64,000 nucleotides of DNA from Armatimonadota bacterium. Its GTDB lineage: Bacteria > Armatimonadota > Fimbriimonadia > Fimbriimonadales > Fimbriimonadaceae. Where the stretch lies: contig JACRPN010000008.1 of assembly GCA_016223145.1 (NCBI GenBank), positions 119,179 through 183,178 of the forward strand, written 5' to 3'. Position numbers and translations under genes: made by a program. The number at the start of each line of letters is the position of its first letter. Position 1 is the stretch's first letter. Of the stretch, positions 8,043 through 17,002 are shown piece by piece. The notes beneath the pieces were generated by a model. It searched no databases. It saw nothing but the letters and a program-made list of their open reading frames with translations, and was not told where the DNA came from.

Positions 8043-9740
8043 ATGAACATTATCTTAGCCACCGGTTCCGACTACAAGTATCTCCCCCGAATCTGGGCCT
8101 ATTTCGAGAGTATTGAAAAGCACTCGAAGGCCAAGCGCAACGTCGTTTTTGTTCCCGTACAGGGGGAGGAGGACTGGTTCACCCGCATCCGGTCGCTCGA
8201 CAAGATGGAATGGCGCCCGGTACCCGTCAAGCAGCTCAAGGCCAAAAACCCCAACAACTGCCTTCAGCATGGTGAGTTCCTGGCCTTCGACGATCCCGAC
8301 GGCGCCGACGACGACATCGTGATTTTCACCGACGGCGACATCGTGCTGCAGAGGTGGTTCACCGCCGACGAGCTCAAATGGCTCAGCACGCTGCCTGAGA
8401 ACGGTGTGGCGGTGGGGCTGAACGAGGGTCCCTGGGGCAGCCTGGCGCGCGAGATCCGCCTGCTGAACCCCCAATCGGATCTCGAGGCGATAAAGGGCGT
8501 GTTCCCCGGAGATTGGGACGCCATGCCGTGCTACAACACGGGCGTGCTGATCGCACGCCGGTCGGCCTATAGGAGTCTCTGCGAGGCCTATGTCCAGGCC
8601 TTTGCCAAAGTGGATGTCCTGCTCGGCCACTACGCCAAGCAGCAGTGGCTGCTTTCGTACCTCCTGGAGACGGGAAACTTCGAGGTCCGCAATCTGCCGG
8701 GCGAGATCCACACCCACGGTTGCCATCCGCTCCCACTCGAAGCGGCCCGAGTCGGAAACGAGCTTCACTTCAACGGGCGTCCGGTCATGTTTCGCCACAA
8801 CGTCGAGTTTGGGGTGGAAAAGGAGCGCACGGGCGCCTTTCGACACCACATCTATGGCTTGCAGCCGATCGCCACTGGGGCGCTCCAAACCGGCCCAGGA
8901 ATGGCGCAGACCGGGTCCGCGGAAGGCAATGTCAGGACCAGCGTGATCGTCTATTCGATGAACGGCTTCGCGCTCCTGACCGACTGCCTCAAGAGCATCC
9001 TGCCAACGCTCAGTGCGATCGACGAGCTGATCGTGGTGGACGATGGCTCGACGGACCAGAGCGCCGATCTGCTCCTCCAGCTTGAGACGGCGGATAGCAG
9101 AATTCGGGTTGTGCGGAGGCACAAAGAGGGCCGTTCGGCGTGCTGGAATGCGGGCGCGGCAGCGGGGAAGGGAAGCCTCCTGGTCTTCTGCGAGCCGGAC
9201 ACCCAGTTTGCACCGGGATGGCTCGATGCCCTTTGGGCGCATTCCCGAGGAGCGGCGGTTGGGGCGGTCTGCCCGCTGCTGGACCAGCCCGAGGGGCTTC
9301 AGAGCTTCCAACCGCACGTGCCCACCTGCATCACCGGCGAGTTCGGATTCGAGCAAGCGGCAGCGCTGATCGCCGAGTGGAACTGCGGGATGTCGTTCCC
9401 AGCTAAGCGTTTTGAGTCATCTTGTGTGGCCCTCCCCCGGCAGGCGTTTGATGTGATCGGGGGTTGGGACGGCGCTCTGGCCGATGAGGTCGGGGCTCTG
9501 GATGCCGCCCACAGGCTTTCCAGAGCAGGCTTCCAGATGAGGATTGCCAGTGACGTCATCGTCCGAGACCGTCTACCTTCAAAGGCGATCACGGAAGTGG
9601 CGGCGAGGCAGCTTTGGGAAAAGGTGGCCTGGGGGTGCCTGCCCGATCCCGCACCTCTTCAGGTCGAGATATGGGGCGCTGAAGTGTTGGGAGCGATTGA
9701 CTCCATCATCGAGACGGGAATGGTGAAGGCTGCGGCTTAG
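8043..9740 (+). CDS. two-domain glycosyltransferase (GT-A type plus GT2)
   Basis: The 565-residue protein carries two nucleotide-sugar transferase domains. Residues about 1-270 form a GT-A-like domain starting MNIILATGSDYKYLPRIWAY with a likely metal-binding DxD in IVIFTDGDIVLQ, resembling GT8-type enzymes more than GT2. Residues about 300-530 form a GT2 domain: SVIVYSMNGFALLTDCLKSI, then ELIVVDDGSTDQSADL, then a CEPDTQF segment at the DxD position. It probably adds two different sugars in surface glycan assembly, in line with the glf gene upstream. No membrane helices are evident, so it should act at the cytoplasmic face. Substrates are unknown. Confidence 0.8.
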   Translation: MNIILATGSDYKYLPRIWAYFESIEKHSKAKRNVVFVPVQGEEDWFTRIRSLDKMEWRPVPVKQLKAKNPNNCLQHGEFLAFDDPDGADDDIVIFTDGDIVLQRWFTADELKWLSTLPENGVAVGLNEGPWGSLAREIRLLNPQSDLEAIKGVFPGDWDAMPCYNTGVLIARRSAYRSLCEAYVQAFAKVDVLLGHYAKQQWLLSYLLETGNFEVRNLPGEIHTHGCHPLPLEAARVGNELHFNGRPVMFRHNVEFGVEKERTGAFRHHIYGLQPIATGALQTGPGMAQTGSAEGNVRTSVIVYSMNGFALLTDCLKSILPTLSAIDELIVVDDGSTDQSADLLLQLETADSRIRVVRRHKEGRSACWNAGAAAGKGSLLVFCEPDTQFAPGWLDALWAHSRGAAVGAVCPLLDQPEGLQSFQPHVPTCITGEFGFEQAAALIAEWNCGMSFPAKRFESSCVALPRQAFDVIGGWDGALADEVGALDAAHRLSRAGFQMRIASDVIVRDRLPSKAITEVAARQLWEKVAWGCLPDPAPLQVEIWGAEVLGAIDSIIETGMVKAAA

Positions 9741-9852
9741 GTGAACCTGGGCCCAGCTTCGGGCCTTGTGGCCGGGTCCGCAGCAAGGACCCAGAACCCA
9801 ACGACGCCGCTGCCCCGGCGGGCCACAGCCTGGCTCAGCCATACTCCAACCC

Positions 9853-11022
9853 GTGAAGCGCGTCGTCGTGCTCGGTTCCACCGGCAGCATCGGCACCCAG
9901 ACCCTGGACGTCATCTCCCAGCACCCTGAGCGGCTCAAGGTCGTGGGACTGGCCGCACGTTCGAACGAAGCCAAACTCCGCGAGCAGGCCGAGCGCTTCG
10001 GGGTGAGGCGCCTGGCGCTGTTCGAAGGGACCGTGGGACGAAGGGACGGAGGGACCACCGACCGCGAGCCACGAACCGCACGCCCTTGCACAGGCGACAT
10101 TCCCCGGGGCATGTCCGCGCTTGTCGATCTGGCCACCCTCCCTGAAGCCGACATCGTGGTGGTCAGCGTTGCCGGAGTGATCGGCCTCGAGCCCACCATC
10201 GCCGCGATCCATGCGGGCAAGCAGATTGCTCTCGCCAGCAAGGAAGTGCTCGTCGCGGCAGGCGAAATCGTGATGCCTCTGGTCCGCGAGAAAGGCGTGG
10301 CGATGACCCCCATCGATAGCGAGCACAGCGCGATCTTCCAGTGCCTTCAAGGCTATCGGTCAGACCAGATCCAGGAGCTGATCCTCACCGCAAGCGGCGG
10401 ACCGTTTCGCGGAAAGAAAACGTCCGAATTGACTCGAATCACGGCGAAAGAGGCCCTGAACCACCCCACCTGGAGCATGGGCGGAAAGATTACGATCGAC
10501 TCAGCGACCCTGATGAACAAGGGCCTCGAAACTATCGAGGCGCACTGGCTCTTTGGCACTTCGATCGACCGCGTAAAGGTCGTGATCCACCCCCAGAGCA
10601 TTGTCCATTCCCTGGTAAAGTTCACCGACGGCAGCGTGCTCGGGCAACTCGGCTGGCCCAACATGAGGCTGCCCATCCAGTACGCGCTCCTTTGGCCCGA
10701 GCGGCCGGAAAACTCCCTGCCGCCATGGTCGCCGCTGGACTCGCCAAACCTCACTTTTGAACCCGTTGATCACGAGACTTTCCCGTCTATCGGGCTCGCG
10801 ATTCAGGCGGCCAGGGCCGGTGGCACGATGCCATGTGTGATGAACGCCGCCAACGAAGAGGCCGCCAACGCCTTCTTGCGCGAGGAAATTGGGTTTTTGC
10901 AGATCGCCGAGTCCGTGCAGCTTGTGATGGAACGGCACTCTGCCCTGCCAGTGTCGCTGGAGTCGATCCTGCGGGCCGATGCATGGGCCAGACAAGCCTT
11001 TTGGGAGGCATTGCAGCGGTAG
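9853..11022 (+). CDS. dxr: 1-deoxy-D-xylulose 5-phosphate reductoisomerase
   Basis: DXR makes 2-C-methyl-D-erythritol 4-phosphate in the non-mevalonate isoprenoid pathway. GTG 9853 is chosen because it gives the usual MKRVVVLGSTGSIGTQTLDV N-terminus; the open frame extends upstream without family resemblance. Visible motifs are the NADPH site GSTGSIG, ALASKEVLVAAGEIV, the metal and substrate region PIDSEHSAIFQCL, TASGGPFRG, and HPTWSMGGKITIDSATLMNK. Length is 389 residues, normal for the family. Residues about 59-82 are low complexity and encoded by a repetitive GGGACGAAGGGACGG-like tract, unlike the flanking protein. It probably forms an operon with rseP, 107 bases downstream. Confidence 0.95.
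   Translation: MKRVVVLGSTGSIGTQTLDVISQHPERLKVVGLAARSNEAKLREQAERFGVRRLALFEGTVGRRDGGTTDREPRTARPCTGDIPRGMSALVDLATLPEADIVVVSVAGVIGLEPTIAAIHAGKQIALASKEVLVAAGEIVMPLVREKGVAMTPIDSEHSAIFQCLQGYRSDQIQELILTASGGPFRGKKTSELTRITAKEALNHPTWSMGGKITIDSATLMNKGLETIEAHWLFGTSIDRVKVVIHPQSIVHSLVKFTDGSVLGQLGWPNMRLPIQYALLWPERPENSLPPWSPLDSPNLTFEPVDHETFPSIGLAIQAARAGGTMPCVMNAANEEAANAFLREEIGFLQIAESVQLVMERHSALPVSLESILRADAWARQAFWEALQR
10028..10098 (+). repeat. low-complexity repetitive tract inside dxr
   Basis: The tract reads as AGGGACGG-like units followed by ACCGCGA/GCCACGA/ACCGCAC-like 7-mers. It stays in frame and encodes an Arg/Gly/Thr-rich segment (residues 59-82) at the variable loop before the conserved GMSALVDLATL region. 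Confidence 0.5.
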
Positions 11023-11129
11023 CTCTCGCCGCGTGTCGAATTGTCTTGCGGGCAAGCTTCCGAAAGTAGACCATTCAACCGGGTCCCTGCGACGCAAATC
11101 GTCTCCAAATTCGTACTAAGTGAAAGGCC

Positions 11130-12218
11130 ATGCAAGTCACCATCTTTGGCACCCTGTTCTTCCTCACCCTGATCACCGTCTTGGTGGCGGCGCACGAGCT
11201 TGGCCACTTCCTTTTTGCACGATGGTTCAAGATGGACGTCGAAGAGTTCGCCATCGGCCTGGGCAAGCCCAAATGGGTCTGGCTGAGGAAGGGCGACACC
11301 GAATACACCCTCAGGGCGTGGCCGCTCGGGGGCTTCGTGAGGGTGAAGGGCATGATGCCCGAGGAGGACGGCAGCGAAGTCAACATCGCCAACGGCTTCT
11401 ACAGCAAGCCCCCTTTCCAGAGGTTCATGGTCCTCTTCGCGGGGCCATTGTTCAGCGTGGTCGCAGGCGTGGCGCTCCTGACCGCGCTCTTCATGTCGGT
11501 CGGGGTGATGAAGCGCTCGCACGAGCCGGTCATCGGCTTCATGGCGAAGGACAAGGCTGGGTACCAAGCGGGCCTCAGGCCAGGAGACCGGATCGTCGCG
11601 GTGGAGGGCAAGCCCGTCAAGACTTTCTACGAGGTGATGACCATCGTGCGCGACCGCGCCAAGATGCCGACTGAGATCACTTACGTCCGCAAGGGAGTTC
11701 AGGCCGTAACGACGGCCACGCCAACCCTGGAGGACGGACCCGTTCTCAACGAAGACTTCGAGCCCACAGGCGACAGCCGCAAACAGGGAAAGCTCGGCAT
11801 GGGCCCGAATGCCGTCCCCGAAAAGGTGGGGATCGCCACTGCCTTTGTGAAGTCTGTCGAGTTGCCCTTCGTTATCGTGGGTCGGCTCGCCGGATCAGTC
11901 TTGCAGCCTTCTCGACTGAAGGATGAAGTGGGCGGGCCGATCGCCATCTTCCAGGCCGCGCAGGAAGGTGCCAAGAGCGGCATCCCCGACATGATCAGCA
12001 TGGCGGGCGTGCTCAGCATCAGCCTTGGGATCATCAATCTTCTGCCGGCGATGCCCATGGACGGCGGCCAGATGCTGGTTGCTTTCGTTGAGATGCTGCG
12101 CCGAGGACGAAGACTCAGCTTCAGGGTTCAGACCGTCCTACTCAACGTCGGCCTTTTGTTTGTCTCATTGTTGGTGCTGTCTGCAGTATTTCTGGACGTT
12201 AGCCGGCTGGTCAAATGA
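11130..12218 (+). CDS. rseP: site-2 metalloprotease of the RseP family
   Basis: The 362-residue membrane protease has HELGH in the first membrane segment (residues about 21-25, AAHELGHFLFARWF), a PDZ domain at about 140-200 (GLRPGDRIVAVEGKPV) and the second zinc-site motif NLLPAMPMDGGQML near residue 310 (canonical LDG is MDG here). A further hydrophobic segment lies at the C-terminus. RseP-type enzymes cleave membrane-anchored anti-sigma factors or remnant signal peptides within the inner membrane. Placement directly after dxr is common in bacterial genomes and supports the call. No anti-sigma factor gene is nearby. Confidence 0.93.
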   Translation: MQVTIFGTLFFLTLITVLVAAHELGHFLFARWFKMDVEEFAIGLGKPKWVWLRKGDTEYTLRAWPLGGFVRVKGMMPEEDGSEVNIANGFYSKPPFQRFMVLFAGPLFSVVAGVALLTALFMSVGVMKRSHEPVIGFMAKDKAGYQAGLRPGDRIVAVEGKPVKTFYEVMTIVRDRAKMPTEITYVRKGVQAVTTATPTLEDGPVLNEDFEPTGDSRKQGKLGMGPNAVPEKVGIATAFVKSVELPFVIVGRLAGSVLQPSRLKDEVGGPIAIFQAAQEGAKSGIPDMISMAGVLSISLGIINLLPAMPMDGGQMLVAFVEMLRRGRRLSFRVQTVLLNVGLLFVSLLVLSAVFLDVSRLVK

Positions 12219-12225
12219 CCAACCA

Positions 12226-12417
12226 GTGGGCCCTCCCGCCTCGCGGCGGAGGCCGCTAGATTCCCTCCTCTTGTCTCGCTCTGGCGAGAGAGGAGGAGGG
12301 TGCAGGGGGTGGCGGTTCCGGGGCCTGGAGCCCGGCCCTGTCGTCGGCAGGGCAATTCGGAGCAGCCTGGCAAGATAAGCCAGTGGGCCCTCCCGCCTTG
12401 CGGCGGAAGGGCCCACC
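12226..12417. repeat. two copies of a large GC hairpin (family H), possible terminator
   Basis: Copies at about 12226-12253 and 12383-12416 share GTGGGCCCTCCCGCC then GCGGCGGA. The second folds into a near-perfect stem (GTGGGCCC with GGGCCCAC, inner CCGCC with GGCGG, loop TTGC). They lie between the convergent rseP and subtilase genes, so they could terminate both. A short CTCTGGCGAGAG hairpin with GAGGAGG text sits between them. Confidence 0.6.
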
Positions 12418-12503
12418 TTTCCCCCTCACCATTGACCCCTCGTTGGTGATTCTGTTTGTAGCCCAGGCGTCTTGCCTGAGAGATCCTGTCCAGCTCTCAC
12501 GCT

Positions 12504-14189
12504 TTAGTTGGTGATTCCCGTCTTCCAGGAAACGCTGTCCACATACACCCAGCAGTTCTGGTTCGGCAGCATCGAGCCGAACGTCAACCGCGCCTTCATC
12601 TGGCCCGTGCCAGGCTGCATGAACCGGTTCGGATCGGCCGGGCTCACCGAAAACTCCTGATCGAAGCCGCCGAGCTGGCGCATATCTACGGTGGTCCAGG
12701 CGTTCGCCCAGTAGTCCCAAAGCTTGACTTGCGCCATCATCTGGCCGGTGGACCAGCCCTCCCACTGGAAGGTCAGCCTGCCCATCGAGGCGATCGTCGA
12801 CGTGCCGGTGACCGTGAGCGAGGGCTGGATGCGGTCGGTGTTGGCGCCCATGATGGCCCGGAAGCCGAACCATACGTCATCGGAAGCCTGAAGGTCGCCC
12901 AGCGAGCTGGTAGTGCGGACCGCCGAGAGGCTGGATGCAACCGGCGCGAAGCCGTACTGGTCGTAACTCGCACCCAGAGCTGCGGCTGCATCGACGCGAC
13001 CCCAACCCCAGTAAGTGTCATCCGGCCCGAGGCTCATGTGCTCGCAAGACTCCAGCAGAATCTGCTCGACCTGGCCCGCGGAGAGCCACGGGTTCGACGC
13101 CATGACGAGAGCGGCGACGCCCGCAGCGCAGGGCGCTGCGGCGCTCGTGCCGCTGAAAGAACCATAGGTTGAGTCGCCCGTCTTTGTGGTCGTCCAGAGC
13201 CCGACGCCCGGCGCGAATAGGTCCACGCCGCGGCCGAAGTTGCTCGAGGCTTCCTTTTGGTCGTTGGAATCCAGAGAGCCAACCACCGTGACCGTCAAAT
13301 GGTCGAAGCCATAGAGGTCGGCGTTCTCGTTGCCGGCGGACCAAAAGAGCAGCGCGTTGCGCTGCCGAGCATAGTTGCCTGCGGCGCCCACCGCCGCGCT
13401 GGCCACGCCCGAATAGCTGACTGAGATGATGCGCGCGCCATTGTCGGCAGCCCACTTCACGCCCTGACAGATGGCATAGGTCGTGGTTGAGCCGTTCGAG
13501 TTGTTCGTCACGCGGACCGGCATCAGCTTCAAGTTCCAGCTAAGGCCGGAAACGCCCATGCCGTTGTTGCCCGCCGCCACGGCGATACCAGCAGACTTGG
13601 TTCCGTGCCCATTAATGTCGGAGACGTCGCCCCCAAGCCACTGCGGAAGGTTGCTGGCAGAGTTAAAGCCCGGAACCATGAGTGGCGCAAGGTCTTCGTG
13701 GCTCGAGCGCACACCGGTATCGCAGACCGCAACGGTCACCGACCCATTGCCCTGGAAATAGTCCCATGCCAGCGGTGCATGAACCTTGTTCAGGTGCCAC
13801 TGGTTGTTGAAGAGCGGATCGTTCGGCGTCGAGGCGGGGTAGACGATCCAGTCCGGCTCGACGTATTCGAAGTTGCCCGTGCGGAGCAAAGCGTCGGCGG
13901 CGCTGGACTCGTTCATGCCGCGAGGCACCCGCACCAGAAAATCGTCGGTCTCGGCGCTGTGCGCCACCGTGTAGGGTGCGATCATCTGGATCGCCGCCTG
14001 GCGGTTGGCCTGGAGGTACTGGACTCCGCGGTTGGTGCGGACCGCCGCAACGTCCTGTTTCGGGTGGGCGATGAGGCGTCCCGAAAACTCCCGCACGCCT
14101 TTGATCGCCTGGAACGGCTGATCCAGTCCGTTTTCTGCCAATGATAATGATGCAAGCGCTGCTGCGCAGCCAAGCCAGAGTATCCGCAT
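12504..14189 (-). CDS. secreted subtilisin-like serine protease (S8)
   Basis: The start is ATG 14189, with GGAAGG placed correctly upstream; the frame opens five codons earlier at a TTG that would overlap this site. The 561-residue protein has a signal peptide (RILWLGCAAALASLSLAE), an S8 propeptide-like region to about residue 115, and a complete catalytic triad: Asp157 in VAVCDTGV, His195 in NGHGTKSAG and Ser349 in GTSAAAP. The oxyanion region is near SAGNENAD. Residues about 415-561 form a C-terminal beta-rich extension of unknown role, possibly for substrate binding. It is an exported protease for protein degradation or processing. Upstream and divergent lies hppD. Confidence 0.9.
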   Translation of the reverse strand: MRILWLGCAAALASLSLAENGLDQPFQAIKGVREFSGRLIAHPKQDVAAVRTNRGVQYLQANRQAAIQMIAPYTVAHSAETDDFLVRVPRGMNESSAADALLRTGNFEYVEPDWIVYPASTPNDPLFNNQWHLNKVHAPLAWDYFQGNGSVTVAVCDTGVRSSHEDLAPLMVPGFNSASNLPQWLGGDVSDINGHGTKSAGIAVAAGNNGMGVSGLSWNLKLMPVRVTNNSNGSTTTYAICQGVKWAADNGARIISVSYSGVASAAVGAAGNYARQRNALLFWSAGNENADLYGFDHLTVTVVGSLDSNDQKEASSNFGRGVDLFAPGVGLWTTTKTGDSTYGSFSGTSAAAPCAAGVAALVMASNPWLSAGQVEQILLESCEHMSLGPDDTYWGWGRVDAAAALGASYDQYGFAPVASSLSAVRTTSSLGDLQASDDVWFGFRAIMGANTDRIQPSLTVTGTSTIASMGRLTFQWEGWSTGQMMAQVKLWDYWANAWTTVDMRQLGGFDQEFSVSPADPNRFMQPGTGQMKARLTFGSMLPNQNCWVYVDSVSWKTGITN

Positions 14190-14305
14190 ATGAGCACCTT
14201 CCAAATGGGCTTTTCCACTTAGAATCTCGGTTTTTCACTGGCACCCTGTCAGGGATGCGGTTACTGGTTATTTTTGGGGCGAAATGTGGAATGGGGCCCC
14301 GGTTC

Positions 14306-14402
14306 TTGAGCCCCTCCTTGTTTTGGTATGTGGATGGGCAAGGGGTTTGAAGCCACCTCCTCGTTTTGGTTCGCAAATACGGAGGGGGTTGGGGGGTGGA
14401 GA
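14306..14402. repeat. hairpin repeat family D, copy 1 (double)
   Basis: This is a CCCCTCC...GTTTTGGT...GCAAGGGG arrangement followed by CCTCCTCGTTTTGGTTCGC, then GGAGGGGGTTGGGGGGTGG. The two arms pair to a long hairpin around a TTCG-containing loop. Related elements are at 23975, 32787, 41240, 53872 and within mazG at 57345. Confidence 0.65.
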
Positions 14403-14486
14403 CATAACTCCGAGTCCCTTTATCCGTTGTCCCCCTGTCCCTGCGCCCTGATATACTCTCCAGTCAAGAATCCCAGGAGAACGATG

Positions 14487-15575
14487 ATGTCTCACGATCC
14501 GTTTCCCATCCGCCGCATCGACCATATCCGACACTATGTGGGCAACGCCCGCCAGTCGGCTTACTTCTATCAGCACACCTTCGGGTTCCACATCACCGGC
14601 TATCACGGCCTGGAAACCGGCCTGAAGCACGAGGTGGACTACCTGCTGGAACAGAACGACGTGCGCCTGCTCTTTACGGCGCCGGTCCGCCCCGGCCACC
14701 CGATCGCCGAAAAGCTGGCGATCCACGGCGATTTTGTGCAGGATATCGCTTTTGAGGTTGACGACGTCGATTGGTCGTGGAAAGCGGCCACCGATCGCGG
14801 CGCGGAGTCTTGGCGCGAGCCCTATTGGCTGGAGGACGACAACGGCAAGGTGCGCATCGCCAGCATCAAGACCTATGGCGACACGGTGCACACGCTTATC
14901 AATCGCGACAAGTTCAGCGGCCACTTCTTGCCTAAAATGAAGCAGGTGGACCGGCCCGGCGACCCCATCGGCCTGATCGAAGTGGACCACTGCGTGGGCA
15001 ACGTCGAGCTGGGGAAGATGAATACGTGGGTGAAATGGTACGAGGACGTGCTCGGCTTTAAGAACCTGATCAGCTTCGACGACAAGGACATTTCGACCGA
15101 GTACACGGCGCTGATGTCGAAAGTGATGGCCAACGGCAACATGCGCGTGAAGTTCCCGATCAACGAGCCGGCCCAGGGCAAAAAGAAGAGCCAGATCGAC
15201 GAGTATCTCGAGTTCTTCGGGGGCCCCGGCTGCCAGCATGTGGCGCTTCGCACCGATGACATCATCTACACGGTTTCGAGGCTCATGGCGCGCGGAATCC
15301 AGTTCCTGCCTGTACCCAAGACCTATTACGACATGCTGCCGGATCGGGTTGGGAGGATCGACGAGGACATCGACGTGCTCGCGGAACTTGGGGTTTTGGT
15401 GGACCGCGACGACGAGGGGTACCTGCTGCAGATCTTCACGAAGCCGATCACGGACCGCCCGACGCTGTTTTACGAGATCATCCACCGCAAGGGCGCGAAG
15501 AGCTTTGGCAAGGGCAACTTCAAAGCCCTTTTTGAGAGCATTGAGCGCGAGCAAGCCCTCCGCGGGACGCTGTAG
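14487..15575 (+). CDS. hppD: 4-hydroxyphenylpyruvate dioxygenase
   Basis: HPPD converts 4-hydroxyphenylpyruvate to homogentisate in tyrosine breakdown. The product (about 362 residues) has two vicinal-oxygen-chelate halves. The C-terminal half carries the iron ligands: His in IEVDHCVGNVELGKM, His in GPGCQHVALRTDDI and Glu in FYEIIHRKGAKSFGKGNF. The C-terminal GKGNFKALFESIEREQALRG is the classic HPPD ending. AGGAGA at 14475-14480 favours ATG 14487 over the adjacent ATG 14484. No other homogentisate-pathway gene is in the window. It is monocistronic and convergent with a PEP-CTERM gene. Confidence 0.95.
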   Translation: MSHDPFPIRRIDHIRHYVGNARQSAYFYQHTFGFHITGYHGLETGLKHEVDYLLEQNDVRLLFTAPVRPGHPIAEKLAIHGDFVQDIAFEVDDVDWSWKAATDRGAESWREPYWLEDDNGKVRIASIKTYGDTVHTLINRDKFSGHFLPKMKQVDRPGDPIGLIEVDHCVGNVELGKMNTWVKWYEDVLGFKNLISFDDKDISTEYTALMSKVMANGNMRVKFPINEPAQGKKKSQIDEYLEFFGGPGCQHVALRTDDIIYTVSRLMARGIQFLPVPKTYYDMLPDRVGRIDEDIDVLAELGVLVDRDDEGYLLQIFTKPITDRPTLFYEIIHRKGAKSFGKGNFKALFESIEREQALRGTL

Positions 15576-15628
15576 GGCCCGCCGCGCTCAAGCGACCTTC
15601 GCGCGTTTTGGGAGTGCGCGGGTCTGGC

Positions 15629-16258
15629 TTAAGCCCTTATCTTCCTGCGGAGACAAAGGAAGCCAAGTGCAAGTGCCGCAAACGTCGCTGGCTCCGGCAC
15701 GGGCCCGGTGAAGCTGATATCGTCCAGCACAAAGTCATTGCCATCGCCAAAGCTGACCAGATCGTAGACGTAGAGTTCGGCCGATGTCGTGGTAGCGACC
15801 CAGGTGCCTGAGACCTCGTTCCATAGGCCCGTGGTTGCTGACAATGCCTCGGCCACCACCATGTCTCCGTTGACCATCAGCTTGAGCGACGCTGGATGGA
15901 ATGAATAAGCGGACGCTCCCCAAACGGTGTAGGTGTAGGTCTCGCCTAGTTGCAGCCCTGAGACACTCTGATGCCAGACCTCATCTCCGGAAGACAGCGA
16001 GCCATTGGCGATGAACATATGGCCGAATCCCGACGTGTGGTCTCCAAAAGACGCCCAAGCGGTGTGGTTGTCGACCGGATCGTCGTCCACGGTGTAGGTT
16101 CCTGCACTGTGAAGGTCGTCCAGATTGGCGTCATGGAACACGTAGTCCGACGAGAAGAGAACGTTGCCGCTTTCGAAGCTCCCATTGGAAACGAAGTCTG
16201 CTGCATCGGCCAAGGTGGCCGCTGCAAACATCGCGGTAAGTGCAATCAAGGTTCTCAT
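15629..16258 (-). CDS. PEP-CTERM sorted exported protein
   Basis: The start is ATG 16258, with AAGGAGA upstream; a longer frame includes that ribosome site and is rejected. The 209-residue product has a signal peptide (RTLIALTAMFAAATLADA), a beta-sandwich body of carbohydrate-binding-module type (FVSNGSFESGNV near the start, then GTWVATTTSAELYVYD) and a C-terminal sorting signal: VPEPATFAALALGFLCLRRK, that is PEP, a hydrophobic helix and a basic tail. Exosortase systems recognise such tails, anchoring or exporting the protein with the extracellular polymer. No exosortase gene lies in the window. It is the first of three PEP-CTERM proteins here. Confidence 0.88.
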   Translation of the reverse strand: MRTLIALTAMFAAATLADAADFVSNGSFESGNVLFSSDYVFHDANLDDLHSAGTYTVDDDPVDNHTAWASFGDHTSGFGHMFIANGSLSSGDEVWHQSVSGLQLGETYTYTVWGASAYSFHPASLKLMVNGDMVVAEALSATTGLWNEVSGTWVATTTSAELYVYDLVSFGDGNDFVLDDISFTGPVPEPATFAALALGFLCLRRKIRA

Positions 16259-16504
16259 CTGATTCTCCTTTGTCATCCGGGCCGCACCGGGCGGATGAAA
16301 TACGTGACCCAGTGGGCATGTGTATATAGTTGTCTGCGAGCATTGCATTTGTGACACTTTGGCGGAGCCAATCGACAGAAGGCCAGAACCTGGTACCACC
16401 CGTTACCCTCGCGGCCGGATCACCGGCACCAATCTCCAGCTCCATCTCCACCCCTGGCTCCGCCTTGGCTTGTGTCGGACAGTGCCAGGGATGTCGATGG
16501 GCTG

Positions 16505-17002
16505 CTAGCGGCTCTCTGCCAGCCGTTCCAACGGGAACGGCGGCATCGCAAGTGGCCGTACAGCGATGCTCATCAGGAGCGTCGGGTTGTCGTCCGCTGC
16601 AATCCGGTTGCTGCTGAGCGCGCCGCACTCCCGGCAGCGGTGCACGATGGCCCATTCGCCACCCTTGCGCACCCAGACGGAGATCGGTTCCATGATCGCG
16701 CCGCAAGTGGCGTCGCGATCTCCAGGAACGTCGTCGAGGTGAACGCTGTGCATGCAGTTCGGGCAGTGGTTTCGGTGGCGGCTTCCCGCGCCGTCCCAAG
16801 CGGCGAAAGCGCCGCATTGACGGCAGGTGAAGCCGTCGATCAGGTCTTGATGCCCCGCTCCTTTCAGGCGGGTCATCCAGATGTCGAGTGGGGCGGATTC
16901 GCCGCCCTCCTTTCGCTCGCGGTGACGGAGCTTGGCCGCGCGCTTTCGCAGCCGGCGCAGCTCGTCAGGCGAGTTGGTGCTGTGGTTCTTCTTTGTCTTC
17001 AA
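16505..17002 (-). CDS. RNHCP-domain zinc-binding protein
   Basis: The 165-residue protein contains the RNHCP motif in GSRHRNHCPNCMHSVHLDDV, preceded by FTCRQCGAF and followed by HRCRECGALSSNRI. This gives three CxxC pairs that likely hold zinc. The family is widespread, small and of unknown function; its ribbons suggest nucleic-acid or ribosome contact. The only possible start is TTG 17002, because a stop lies nine codons upstream and no other start precedes the conserved region. The N-terminal 40 residues are rich in Lys and Arg. A possible tiny leader frame lies upstream on the same strand (17115-17177). Confidence 0.8.
   Translation of the reverse strand: MKTKKNHSTNSPDELRRLRKRAAKLRHRERKEGGESAPLDIWMTRLKGAGHQDLIDGFTCRQCGAFAAWDGAGSRHRNHCPNCMHSVHLDDVPGDRDATCGAIMEPISVWVRKGGEWAIVHRCRECGALSSNRIAADDNPTLLMSIAVRPLAMPPFPLERLAESR

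Noticed and set aside
12226-12417. Small protein genes in the rseP-subtilase gap
   Set aside because: Frames there follow the hairpin repeat and its 'REGPL' translation in several phases, as expected for noncoding repeats.
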